Shown here one piece after another: positions 16,945 to 25,527 of a stretch of 64,000 nt of DNA. The position numbers were made by a program, and so were the translations under genes. Every line of letters starts with the position of its first letter. The first letter of the stretch is position 1. The stretch is taken from the NCBI GenBank assembly GCA_902786265.1, contig CADACE010000036.1:25397-89396 (forward strand), in the 5' to 3' direction. The DNA is from an uncultured Chloroflexota bacterium (GTDB taxonomy: Bacteria > Chloroflexota > Anaerolineae > Anaerolineales > Anaerolineaceae). The notes beneath the pieces are model-generated. The model searched no databases and was not told where the DNA came from. It was given only the letters and a program-made list of their open reading frames with translations.

Positions 16945-16984
16945 CCAATTGCTTCATATCTGTAATTCCGCTTTACCGGCTGAA

Positions 16985-17623
16985 TCACAGGATATATTTC
17001 AGCCGTGTGATGTTGACTGCAAAAGGATCGAAACCCAGCGCAGCGGCTAATTCGTCCGGCCTTCCCATGGCGGAATCACGGGCTGCCATCTGTACCTTCA
17101 TAAATACTTCGCCATTATCATCTGTTCCGCAGAGCCAGTCCTCAATGAGCGGTTTCATATCATAGATCTTTCCCCTGCGTTCCCGCTCAATTGTTTCCTG
17201 AGACATTAATTCCGTCATTTTCTCCTTTAAATCTTCTGTATTTTGATAATCGGGGAAAATGATCTGATATACTGCGCTTTGAATCACGATCGTCAGCGCA
17301 GGGTCGCTGTAGGGAAGTTTTTCTATACTGAGGATGCGCAGACCCGCCGGCATGGCATTATTGACATCGCGGATAAAAGAATCCGCTTTGACTTCTTTTT
17401 CTTCCGGATTATCCAGCCATATATCCATCAGTTCCCCTTCCGTTCCCCAGCCAAGCGGCAGCGGCCAGGCATACGCGACTTTCGGGGTCGGGTGAAATCC
17501 CTGTGTATAAGCCAAAGGCAGTTTCGCACGGAGCAGCGCACGGATCCAGACTTTTTGCATATCCAGATGGCTGGTATAACGCATGGCTCCTGTTTTTTCG
17601 AAAGTGATACGGATCCGTTCCAT
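16985..17623 (-). CDS. DUF2344 / TIGR03936 family radical SAM partner
   Basis: A 212-residue protein starting MERIRITFEKTGAMRYTSHLDMQKVW, the hallmark of DUF2344. The block AYTQGFHPTPKVAYAWPLPLGW follows. Family members are encoded next to, or fused to, a B12-binding-type radical SAM protein of the TIGR03960 family, as here. The role is unproven; the conserved TSHLD and GFHP motifs suggest an RNA- or cofactor-related step. The ATG overlaps the last base of the upstream stop (TAATG), so the pair is translationally coupled. In other Gram-positive genomes the pair often precedes rne/rng or rplU, but that context is missing here. Confidence 0.85.
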   Translation of the reverse strand: MERIRITFEKTGAMRYTSHLDMQKVWIRALLRAKLPLAYTQGFHPTPKVAYAWPLPLGWGTEGELMDIWLDNPEEKEVKADSFIRDVNNAMPAGLRILSIEKLPYSDPALTIVIQSAVYQIIFPDYQNTEDLKEKMTELMSQETIERERRGKIYDMKPLIEDWLCGTDDNGEVFMKVQMAARDSAMGRPDELAAALGFDPFAVNITRLKYIL

Positions 17624-19515
17624 TATACCCCCTTTTCCGGAATCGGGCAGAACCAGCGTACAGATTCCTCTGCCGGCTGAATATCATGAAATGCCTGCAC
17701 AATGCCGCAGCCATAGCAGCCGGTCCGGCAGTCCGGGCGCAGGATCCCGTTCAGGCTGTTTTCATACTCTCTCCGCAATGTCTTTTTGCTGACACCCGGG
17801 TCAATGATATCCCATGGGAATACTTCATCCGCATTTCGCTTCCGATGTACATAAAATTCCGGTGACAAATTGTTTTCTTCAAAGGCCTGCATCCAGGCAT
17901 CTTTTTTATAATGGTCAGCCCATGCGTCCAGTTTTGCGCCAAGTTCCCAGGCCCGATAGATGACCTTAGCTAAACGGCGGTCACCGCGGGTGCTCCAGGC
18001 TTCAAACATTGTGGAATCCGGTTCTGACCAGCTGATTTTCACACCCGGAGTTTTGAGTGCATTTTTGAGCAGCGCCTGTTTTTCCGCGACAACTTCCGGA
18101 TCATCCAGCTGAGTCCATTGGAAAGGTGTGTGCGGTTTGGGAACAAATGTGGCCACGCCAAGATTCAGCTGGGAACGTTTGCCGACCAGCCTGCGGCCGA
18201 TTTTGATCACTTTGATCGCCAGGTCCGCTATTGCCTGAACATCTTCCATCGTTTCGTTGGGCAGCCCGATCATAAAATAAAGCTTGATAGTTGTCCAGCC
18301 GCGTCCGTAGATCACTTCCGCGGTTTTGAGCAGCTGTTCTTCCGTGATGTATTTATTGATGGTTTTCTTGATTTTTTCCGAAGCAGCTTCCGGAGCAAGT
18401 GTAAATCCTCCGGCGCGGGAACCGCGTAATTGCTCCAGAATGTCCACCGAAACCGTATCTATGCGCAATGAAGGAAGGGCGATGTTCAGTTTCCGTTTCT
18501 GGTACAAGTCATGTAATTCTGTTACCAATTCACGGATCGGCCGATAGTCGGAAGAAGAAAGCGAAAGCAGCGCGGCTTCCTCATAACCGGTATCCTCCAG
18601 CGCTTTGGAAAGAGAATTGATAACCATATCAGCAGGCCGTTCCCGTACAGGACGGGTAATAAACCCTGCCTGGCAGAAGCGGCACCCGCGGCTGCATCCG
18701 CGCATGATTTCGACTGCCACGCGGTTTTGTACGACATCGATCGACGGTACAATAAACCGTTCGGGCGGTTCCGGCAAAACAGGAACTATGCGTTTTTTGA
18801 TCCGTGTTTTGGCTTTGGGATTGATCGTTTTTACATCTGCAACCGTCCCGTCTTCATTGTAGAATGGTTCATAAAATGACGGAATATAAACACCTTCAAT
18901 TTCCGCAAGTGATTCAAGCAGTGTCAGCTTGCTTGCTTTACTGCGTTTCCAACTCTGATAACAGCGGATAATCTCCGGAAAGACCTCTTCTCCTTCACCG
19001 ATCACAAAAGCATCGATATACGGAGCCATCGGTTCCGGATTATATGCGGAATGGCCGCCTGCTATAACCAACGGGCAGGTTTCATCTCTCTCCGCGGAAA
19101 ATACAGACATTTGTGCCAGATCGAACAGGTTTAATACATTCGTATAAAGACTTTCATAGGGGATCGTGATCCCGAGAATATCCATATCCCGCAGCTGGGT
19201 TTTGCTTTCCAGTGTATAAAGCGGGATCCCGCGGGAACGCATCTCGGCTTCCATATCTTCCCAGGGCAGATAAACGCGTTCCGCCCAGACATCGGGCATT
19301 TTATTGAGCTGGTCATAAAAAATCGCCAGACCGAGGTTCGGCACACCCAGGTCATATATATCCGGAAATGCCAGCGCTACACGTGTTTCCACCGCAGCCG
19401 GGTCTTTTACGACGGCATTATATTCCCCGCCGACATAACGTCCGGGCTTTTGTACTTTCAATAAAAAGGTATCAATTTTTTTTTCAATTTCGTTCGGCAG
19501 CATGAATCGATCCAT
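17623..19515 (-). CDS. TIGR03960 family B12-binding domain/radical SAM protein
   Basis: A 630-residue radical SAM enzyme. An N-terminal Rossmann region resembling a cobalamin-binding domain (ALAFPDIYDLGVPNLGLAIFYDQLN, about 48-74) precedes the cluster motif CSRGCRFCQAGF (about 282-293, CxxxCxxC). SAM-binding and barrel segments follow (APEAASEKIKKTIN, YFMIGLPNETMEDV). The C-terminus is rich in cysteine (CRTGCYGCGIVQ), a possible additional metal site. The usual His of true B12-binding DxHxxG motifs is not visible, so cobalamin binding is uncertain. It is coupled to the DUF2344 gene. Its start region is ambiguous (ATG 19515 or 19503). Confidence 0.88.
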   Translation of the reverse strand: MDRFMLPNEIEKKIDTFLLKVQKPGRYVGGEYNAVVKDPAAVETRVALAFPDIYDLGVPNLGLAIFYDQLNKMPDVWAERVYLPWEDMEAEMRSRGIPLYTLESKTQLRDMDILGITIPYESLYTNVLNLFDLAQMSVFSAERDETCPLVIAGGHSAYNPEPMAPYIDAFVIGEGEEVFPEIIRCYQSWKRSKASKLTLLESLAEIEGVYIPSFYEPFYNEDGTVADVKTINPKAKTRIKKRIVPVLPEPPERFIVPSIDVVQNRVAVEIMRGCSRGCRFCQAGFITRPVRERPADMVINSLSKALEDTGYEEAALLSLSSSDYRPIRELVTELHDLYQKRKLNIALPSLRIDTVSVDILEQLRGSRAGGFTLAPEAASEKIKKTINKYITEEQLLKTAEVIYGRGWTTIKLYFMIGLPNETMEDVQAIADLAIKVIKIGRRLVGKRSQLNLGVATFVPKPHTPFQWTQLDDPEVVAEKQALLKNALKTPGVKISWSEPDSTMFEAWSTRGDRRLAKVIYRAWELGAKLDAWADHYKKDAWMQAFEENNLSPEFYVHRKRNADEVFPWDIIDPGVSKKTLRREYENSLNGILRPDCRTGCYGCGIVQAFHDIQPAEESVRWFCPIPEKGV

Positions 19516-19692
19516 TTTCCAAAGCGCTTAATTTTCCGATAATTATAAATGGTATTTTCCAAAAGCCTCAATAATCGGGATAACCATCTTTCGCCGTCTC
19601 TCACATGCAGATCTCAATGCAGTGGAAATAAAAAGTCCCGCAATTACTATTTCTCCGTCAAGTCTGAATTTTGCCAGCTTTAAACGCGTAAA

Positions 19693-19723
19693 TTGCCCCT
19701 AAATGCATTTTATTCAGTATAAT
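19693..19723 (+). promoter_or_regulatory. Promoter placing the start codon at the transcript 5' end
   Basis: TATAAT at 19718-19723 is followed by 6 bases and the ATG at 19730, so transcription should start at or within a base or two of the ATG. A weak TTGCCC (19693-19698) lies 19 bases upstream of the -10 box. There is no Shine-Dalgarno sequence. Confidence 0.6.
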
Positions 19724-19729
19724 TTCAAT

Positions 19730-21427
19730 ATGTCAAATACATTGATCGCAGAAAATAAAAAGGTTTTGAACAGACACTCTCACCCTCAATCAAAATATCT
19801 GCCGGCAGTTATTTTATTAGCTGTTCTATGCGGGATCCCGTTTATTATTGCGGCAGTGCGGCACTCATATGTATCAGGTGATGATATCCTGACGCACATG
19901 CAGCGGGTGGAAGGGATGCTTTCCTCAATAAAAGCCGGACATATTCCCGCGAGACTGCATCTGAAAACACTTTTTGGATATGCTTACGGGATGGGCTTCT
20001 TTTACCCGCAGCTGCTGCTGGTCATACCGCTGATCGGACGGCTGATGGGCCTGAACTTCATCCTTACGACCAACGGATTTCTGGTCCTTATCAATATACT
20101 GACAGGGATCAGTACATATTTTTGTGTGTACCGCATCACGAGATCGGGACCGGGCGCTTTATGCGCGGTAGCGGCAGCTCTTTTCGGATATTACCGGCTT
20201 GCGGATTTAACCTACCGGGGATCGGTCGGGGAAACAGCGGTATTTATATTTACGCCGCTGCTGATCCTCGGGATCTGTGAAATATACCGTCAAAAGAAAT
20301 CCGGTTTAATATGGATGGTCATCGGTCTTTCGGGAATCCTGTATTCCCACCTTTTTTCCTTTATTTTTACCGGCATAATCGTATTGATCTTTCTGCTGAT
20401 AACGTCTTACAAATGGATCACGAACAAATCTGTGCGGAATCTGTTATGGATATCAGCCGGGATCTCCATGCTGCTGACAGCATCCTTTTGGCTTCCGTTT
20501 TTGGAACAGTATTTTTCCGTTGATATCCTGGCAAAGACAGGAAACGAAGCTTCGCCTTACCGTCCGGCAGTTCCGTTGGGATCGACCCTGAGGATCATCT
20601 CTTATTGGTGGCGGAATATGCCGTCTTATTTATATGACCCGCTGCTCCTGGCTTTTCCTGTTATTTTGGCAGGGATATTTTTCGGGAGAAAAAAATACCG
20701 GATTTTGCTTATCGTCCTGGTCCTTACGGGTTCCGCTGGTTTTTACCTGTCTTCCAACCTGTTTCCCTGGGATAGAGCGGAAAGCATACACCGTATCATT
20801 CAATTTCCCTGGCGCATGATGTTCCTGCCGTCGGCTGCTCTACCGATCGCGGCAGGTATTTCCATCAGCAGCCTGAAGAACAGAAACACGCAGAAAATTC
20901 TGGCCGCGCTTGTATCTCTTCTTTTTGTTCTCTCCGCGGTTCCTGTTTTGAAAAATGTCACAGAGAATTATATTCTCCTGAGTCCGGGGTATCGCGGTGT
21001 TCAGAACGACGTCGGCGCGGGAGACTATCTTCCAACGGGAGCGGAAATCGAATGGATCAGGAATCAGGGGAAAAATATTTCCTTTGCCCCGGAAAAAATA
21101 AACGTTGATCCGGTGCTGAACTACCATGAAAACGGACTGCATGCGGAACTTCAATATACGCTGTCTGAAGATGCTGAGGCAGAATTCCCGTTTTTATACT
21201 ACAAAGGATGGTATTATCAATTGGGAAAAGAACAGGCTCGTCCGGCGGAAAAAGGTCCGCACGGATTGGTTCTTTGTGATCTGCCCTCCGCGGACGAAAA
21301 TGTTGTGAAAATTTTTTATCAAAAGACACCGCTGCAATGGCTTGCGGATTTCCTGAGCTGTGCCGGCCTGGCTGTATTTTTAGGTGTGATCATACATGAA
21401 AGAAAAAATAAGCATCAAAACATCTGA
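19730..21427 (+). CDS. Polytopic membrane protein, GT-C/YfhO-like (6-PTPS-related domain type)
   Basis: A 565-residue membrane protein with about 10-12 hydrophobic segments in its first 400 residues and an extracytoplasmic C-terminal part ending in a last TM. The first loop has GDDILTHMQRVEGM, and the motif FGYAYGMGFFYPQLLL resembles membrane proteins often annotated with a 6-pyruvoyl-tetrahydropterin-synthase-related domain, which look like GT-C glycosyltransferases. The acidic pair in loop 1 is where GT-C enzymes keep catalytic Asp residues. A lipid-linked sugar donor is an inference. The ATG at 19730 is chosen over 19703 because of the TATAAT just ahead of it. It overlaps the next gene by 32 bases. 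Confidence 0.65.
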   Translation: MSNTLIAENKKVLNRHSHPQSKYLPAVILLAVLCGIPFIIAAVRHSYVSGDDILTHMQRVEGMLSSIKAGHIPARLHLKTLFGYAYGMGFFYPQLLLVIPLIGRLMGLNFILTTNGFLVLINILTGISTYFCVYRITRSGPGALCAVAAALFGYYRLADLTYRGSVGETAVFIFTPLLILGICEIYRQKKSGLIWMVIGLSGILYSHLFSFIFTGIIVLIFLLITSYKWITNKSVRNLLWISAGISMLLTASFWLPFLEQYFSVDILAKTGNEASPYRPAVPLGSTLRIISYWWRNMPSYLYDPLLLAFPVILAGIFFGRKKYRILLIVLVLTGSAGFYLSSNLFPWDRAESIHRIIQFPWRMMFLPSAALPIAAGISISSLKNRNTQKILAALVSLLFVLSAVPVLKNVTENYILLSPGYRGVQNDVGAGDYLPTGAEIEWIRNQGKNISFAPEKINVDPVLNYHENGLHAELQYTLSEDAEAEFPFLYYKGWYYQLGKEQARPAEKGPHGLVLCDLPSADENVVKIFYQKTPLQWLADFLSCAGLAVFLGVIIHERKNKHQNI

Positions 21428-23417
21428 GAGACTTTTTTACCTGATCCTTCTGATCCTGTGCGTCTTACCGGAAATAATTTATATCGGGGGACTTGGCTTT
21501 TACTGGGATGACTGGAGCCAGCTGTTTCTTCACACGAAATTCGGTGACGCGGCTTTTCCTGATTATTACGCGTACAACCGGCCGCTTTCCGCCTGGACAG
21601 ATATGCTGTTTTTCCCGGTCTGCGGCAGTTCACCGCTAAAATGGCATCTGTTATTATTGCTGCTGAAGTATATCCTGTGCGTACTGTTCTATAAAATTTC
21701 AAACCTGGTTATTCCTCATCAGAAGAAATTATCGGAAACAGCATCCCTGTTATTTGCCGTGTGTCCTTTGTTTTCCCAATCGTATATATCAATTGCCTAT
21801 ACGCAGCACTTTACCGATTTTATCCTGTTTGCTTTATCGGTACTGTTGTTATTACGATCCGTTTCGGAACCGCGTAAATCTCTGAAAACGACCTGTTTTC
21901 TCTTGTCAGTTATCTGTACAATATTGCATCTGACCGTAACAGAATATTTCGCGTTTCTTGAATTGATCAAAATTCCTTTACTCTGGTCTGTCGTCAGAAA
22001 AGAGAAAAACAGCGTAAGTTGTCTAAACAGCATCACGAAATATTACGCTCCGCATTTCGTGATATTCATTCTATATTGTCTATACAGGTTGAACATCACG
22101 AAATTCTTCCCGTTTGCGGGAACAGAAACACCGGACCTGCTTTACCTGTTTATGAAATCACCGGCTGCCGGTATCCGCTCATTTCTGAAAAACTTGTCTG
22201 TGGATATGCTGTATCCCTTCACGCATTTTCTTTCAGGGCTGTTTGCATTCAATATCCAAAGCATCCTGACTGCGACAGAATTATTGATGATCACCATATC
22301 GCTCATAACAGCCTGCTTCGTTTTTTTCTTCCTGACAAAGATCCGTATAGAACAGCAGGATCTGATACGGTCAGATAAAGATAAGGTTTTAGAAAATGGT
22401 AGTCCGGTTCCCGCTTCCGGGCGAAAGCCGGAAATTCTATTTATCCTGATCTGTTTTGCCGGTATTTTTCTCGGAGTCCTTCCCTTTCTCATAATGAATG
22501 AAAACGCGCTGAATACTGACGATCCGGCACATGCGGACCGGACTTTTCTCGCCGCGCTGCCGTTTGTCTGTATAGTTTTTTCATTGCTGCTCAAAAAATT
22601 CTTTCCCAATCGAAAACTGTATGCCGCGGCTGCCGGGCTGACGGTGTTTCTGTTCTGCCATGGCCAGATGAACGCTTATCTCAAGGCAAAACAATTCACC
22701 GATGAACAAAACTCTTTCTATCAACAGCTCAGTATCCGTATTCCGGGAATCATGGACGGTACCGCGATCGTTGATGATACGATCATTTTCCCGGACCAGG
22801 GGAATTTCGCGACAGCCTCAGCGTTGAATGTGTTGTATCCCAACCCGATCCGTGAAAACGGAGATGTTCCGGTCTGGGTGTTTTCCTATCCCGAGCGGCT
22901 GCGGGAAAATCATGGTTTGTTCAATGTGAAAAACCGGATCTACCATTTTAAACAGCCTGCAGCTGATTATATTTATATTGATCATGACAATCGTTACGCC
23001 AACTGCGTCTGGGTATTTACTCCGGAAGATACCGACAATCCCCATATCAGTGATTTACAGCGCGGCTGGATCGAAGGCACATCGATTGACCGCATCGAGC
23101 CCGGTAAATCATTCACACCTGATGATAAAATTTTTGGCCATTCCGAAAATAATTGGTGCAATTATTATCAGCAAGCCTCTCTGCTGCTGCAAAAGGAAGA
23201 ATGGGATAAGTTATCTGAATTGACAGATACTGTTTTGAAAGAAGGCTTTTCTCCTTCTGACAACCGATCAAATTCTCCTTTCGAATGGTGGCCGTTCATA
23301 GCCGGGCTTCTGCATAATGGAAAACAGGAAGAGGCAAAATCTTTAGCGGATGAGGCCGTGATGACGGATAATGCTTACGGAAGCTTTTTCGCGGAAAGAT
23401 TTTCATCATTTCATTAA
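21396..23417 (+). CDS. Polytopic GT-C-like membrane protein
   Basis: A 673-residue protein with about 11 membrane segments in the first 430 residues and a soluble extracytoplasmic domain behind them. The first loop reads YWDDWSQLF, an acidic DD-W motif of the kind seen in GT-C (PMT/ArnT-like) glycosyltransferases, followed by NRPLSAW. The C-terminal domain (about 450-670) has no motif I know. Overlap with the upstream gene by 32 bases indicates coupling, and together they look like a small locus for surface glycan modification. The substrate and even enzymatic activity are unproven. Confidence 0.65.
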   Translation: MKEKISIKTSERLFYLILLILCVLPEIIYIGGLGFYWDDWSQLFLHTKFGDAAFPDYYAYNRPLSAWTDMLFFPVCGSSPLKWHLLLLLLKYILCVLFYKISNLVIPHQKKLSETASLLFAVCPLFSQSYISIAYTQHFTDFILFALSVLLLLRSVSEPRKSLKTTCFLLSVICTILHLTVTEYFAFLELIKIPLLWSVVRKEKNSVSCLNSITKYYAPHFVIFILYCLYRLNITKFFPFAGTETPDLLYLFMKSPAAGIRSFLKNLSVDMLYPFTHFLSGLFAFNIQSILTATELLMITISLITACFVFFFLTKIRIEQQDLIRSDKDKVLENGSPVPASGRKPEILFILICFAGIFLGVLPFLIMNENALNTDDPAHADRTFLAALPFVCIVFSLLLKKFFPNRKLYAAAAGLTVFLFCHGQMNAYLKAKQFTDEQNSFYQQLSIRIPGIMDGTAIVDDTIIFPDQGNFATASALNVLYPNPIRENGDVPVWVFSYPERLRENHGLFNVKNRIYHFKQPAADYIYIDHDNRYANCVWVFTPEDTDNPHISDLQRGWIEGTSIDRIEPGKSFTPDDKIFGHSENNWCNYYQQASLLLQKEEWDKLSELTDTVLKEGFSPSDNRSNSPFEWWPFIAGLLHNGKQEEAKSLADEAVMTDNAYGSFFAERFSSFH

Positions 23418-23495
23418 TATTTTTCTCAAGAATAATTTGTTCAATTGAGTCTGGGCAGCCATCCTGATTCAAAATAATCAATTTGTAATCATCCC

Positions 23496-23524
23496 TTGAC
23501 TTATTTAGAATACCGTGCTATTAT
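23496..23524 (+). promoter_or_regulatory. Near-consensus sigma-70 promoter
   Basis: TTGACT (23496-23501), a 17-base spacer and TATTAT (23519-23524) form one of the best promoter matches in the window. The start site should be near 23531, about 40 bases before the ATG of the zinc-ribbon gene. Confidence 0.8.
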
Positions 23525-23571
23525 ACCTATATTAGAATTTATTAGTTTTCAGAAAGTTTGTTAGAACGGTT

Positions 23572-23784
23572 ATGGAAAGTATTGCACTGAAGAAGAATTA
23601 CATGGAACAGGAAAGTGAAGAATTACTCAGCCGGATGGAATCGGATGAGAAGTTAGACGCGTCCCCGGATGCGGATCCCCGATTGGTTCTTCCGGACAGC
23701 AGTGCAGAAAATGCGACGAATATGGTTTCCCGTTCGAAGCGGAAGGAATTTATAACAGCGCACCGCTGGAATTTGAGGAAGTAA
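23572..23784 (+). pseudogene. 5' part of a frameshifted zinc-ribbon protein gene
   Basis: This frame gives a plausible helical N-terminus (MESIALKKNYMEQESEELLSR, then MESDEKLDA). After codon 30 it loses coding character and stops at 23784. The next frame, open from the TGA at 23646, reads on as a four-cysteine zinc ribbon. Adding one G between 23662 and 23663 gives CPGCGSPIGSSGQQCRKC and joins this start to the long downstream frame. A one-base deletion, real or a sequencing error, therefore splits a gene of about 370 codons. A near-consensus promoter precedes it. Confidence 0.65.
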
Positions 23785-23867
23785 CCCGGGCGCTGTGGGT
23801 CGTTATCAGCAGTACTCATTACGCGGCTGTACGTTATAACCGCCTATCCCCTCACTATGTCACGCTG

Positions 23868-24683
23868 ATGGGATATCTTGAAAAAGATATCAAACAGTTG
23901 GGCAGCTATTGTCTTACCAAAACGGTACTTGAACAAAGCGGTGAGAATTTCCCGGATCTGGAAGGGATCGAACTGAAAGAACTTTATAAGATGGTCTCAG
24001 TCCATTTCCGCAAATGCTGCATGGCTTACAATGATCTGCGGAAAATCGGTCAGGGAATGGATATGAATCTCGTCAGCTGGATCTTCCGATGGGCTGTGCT
24101 TGCTGATCGTCTGCGGGCCACGCAGGAAAAAATCGACAAAATCAAGACCGGAAAGCTCAATATCGATACGCTTTTGGACCGCGCAAATGTATATAAAGGT
24201 GAACCGCGCATGCAGCGTGAGGACAGCGGTCAAAAGGTCAGTCCGCGAATGAGGGCATCAGCTCTTCCGATAATAAAATCCTACGCGAAAGAAGTCAAAA
24301 GACAAAAAGAGGCTGAGGAGAAACAGGAGCGTGCGGTCCGGCGGGAAGCCGAACGGGCGGCGAAGCGGCTCGAAAAGAGTGGGATCATCACTCCCGGTAC
24401 GTACAGACCTTCCGTTTACCACGCAGCGCCTGAGCCTAAGATTCCTGATATCGGGATGAACACGAATGAACTGAGAAGGCTGCTGATGGATGAGGCAAAA
24501 AGCCGGGGAGATATGGCGGAAGCCGGTATGATCGCCCGGGAAAACGGGGAGCAGCTTCTCGAAAGATTCAGAAGATTCCAGCAGCCCGTGAAGGCTTCTG
24601 CTCCTCCCATGAAGGCACCGCGTTCCGGCCCCTCAGATGAGACCCGGAAGAAATTGCGGGAAAAGAGGAAGAAGAGAAAGTAG
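23868..24683 (+). pseudogene. 3' part of the frameshifted zinc-ribbon protein gene
   Basis: This 271-codon stretch starts at an internal ATG. Coding character extends upstream in the same frame to about 23663, through FPFEAEGIYNSAPLEFEEV and a CRKC half-ribbon, so 23868 is unlikely to be the true start. The body is helical, with a Lys/Glu/Arg-rich coiled coil (about residues 130-175) and a very basic end (RKKLREKRKKRK). I know no family. A four-Cys ribbon plus a basic tail suggests nucleic-acid binding, but that is inference. The stop codon TAG forms part of the heptamer repeat array that follows directly. Confidence 0.65.
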
Positions 24684-24730
24684 GAATCAGGTTATAGGGA
24701 TTAGGAAATAGCTAATAGGAAATAGTGAAA
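24682..24730 (+). repeat. Degenerate heptamer repeat array (AGGAAAT type)
   Basis: Seven consecutive 7-mers start within the stop codon of the preceding gene: AGGAATC, AGGTTAT, AGGGATT, AGGAAAT, AGCTAAT, AGGAAAT, AGTGAAA. The period is exact but the units differ, like short tandemly repeated repetitive sequences (STRR) of cyanobacteria. The same unit type recurs in reverse at 63837-63864. Confidence 0.75.
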
Positions 24731-24897
24731 AATAAGCCGTAATCGTAGGATTTCGGCTGTTTTCGGTTAAGAATTATTACAGATACATTCTCAGAATAAT
24801 AAAAAAATATTGTTTTTTTGGTTCCGGATTTATATCTATCCGAGGCTCTTCGACAAAAGCCTCGTGTTCTCCGGTAAGAACAGATAACTGAAATTTA

Positions 24898-25521
24898 TTA
24901 AAACAGGGTACGCTGGGGATCCAGGCATTCAATATCGAAATAATCGGAATCGACAGGGGAAAGCAATTGATCCAGTTCGTCCAAAGGCCGGTCTTCCATC
25001 CACTGCCAGCAGTTGTACCGGTCAAGGACGACCGGCATGCGGTCATGATAGGATTCAAGGCCATCTCCGGCAGGGCAGGTGATGACGGCTGCTGAATACA
25101 CTTCATTACCGGATGTGTCGACCCAATATTCCCAAATGCCGGCAAGCATGAAAACCTTTGTGTTTTTCAGCGAAAATTTATACGGGATCTTGCGGTCATT
25201 CGCGCTGCGCCATTCGTAATAAGCTGTTGCCGGGATCAGGCAGCGCCTCCGCTGGTAAGCCATTTTGAAGGAGGCTTTTGTGCGCAGTGTTTCGCAGCGC
25301 GCGTTAAATGTATGACGGGCAATGGATATATCTTTTGCCCAGGACGGGATCAACCCCCAATAGAGAATTTCCACTACTCTTTCAGCGGAATTGACGATCG
25401 CGGGTATCCCCTGTCCCGGGTAATAATGATCTTTTGGGGAGAGCGCCGGCGGTACAAAATCCAAATCGAACGCAGCCTGCAGTTCGTTTGGCTTGACCAT
25501 CAGCGCAAAACTCCCGCACAT
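24898..25521 (-). CDS. SRAP domain protein (YedK/HMCES family)
   Basis: Forms a covalent thiazolidine crosslink with abasic sites in single-stranded DNA, shielding them at replication forks. The family needs cysteine at position 2, so the start is ATG 25521 (MCGSFAL) and not the TTG two codons upstream. From there it has 207 residues. Other conserved parts are WGLIPSWAKD, FNARCET, RRRCLIPATAYYEW (catalytic Glu) and YHDRMPVVL (His). Its Shine-Dalgarno AAGGA lies in the last codons of deoC, 6 bases separate the two genes, and they are likely cotranscribed. Confidence 0.93.
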   Translation of the reverse strand: MCGSFALMVKPNELQAAFDLDFVPPALSPKDHYYPGQGIPAIVNSAERVVEILYWGLIPSWAKDISIARHTFNARCETLRTKASFKMAYQRRRCLIPATAYYEWRSANDRKIPYKFSLKNTKVFMLAGIWEYWVDTSGNEVYSAAVITCPAGDGLESYHDRMPVVLDRYNCWQWMEDRPLDELDQLLSPVDSDYFDIECLDPQRTLF

Positions 25522-25527
25522 ATTCAA

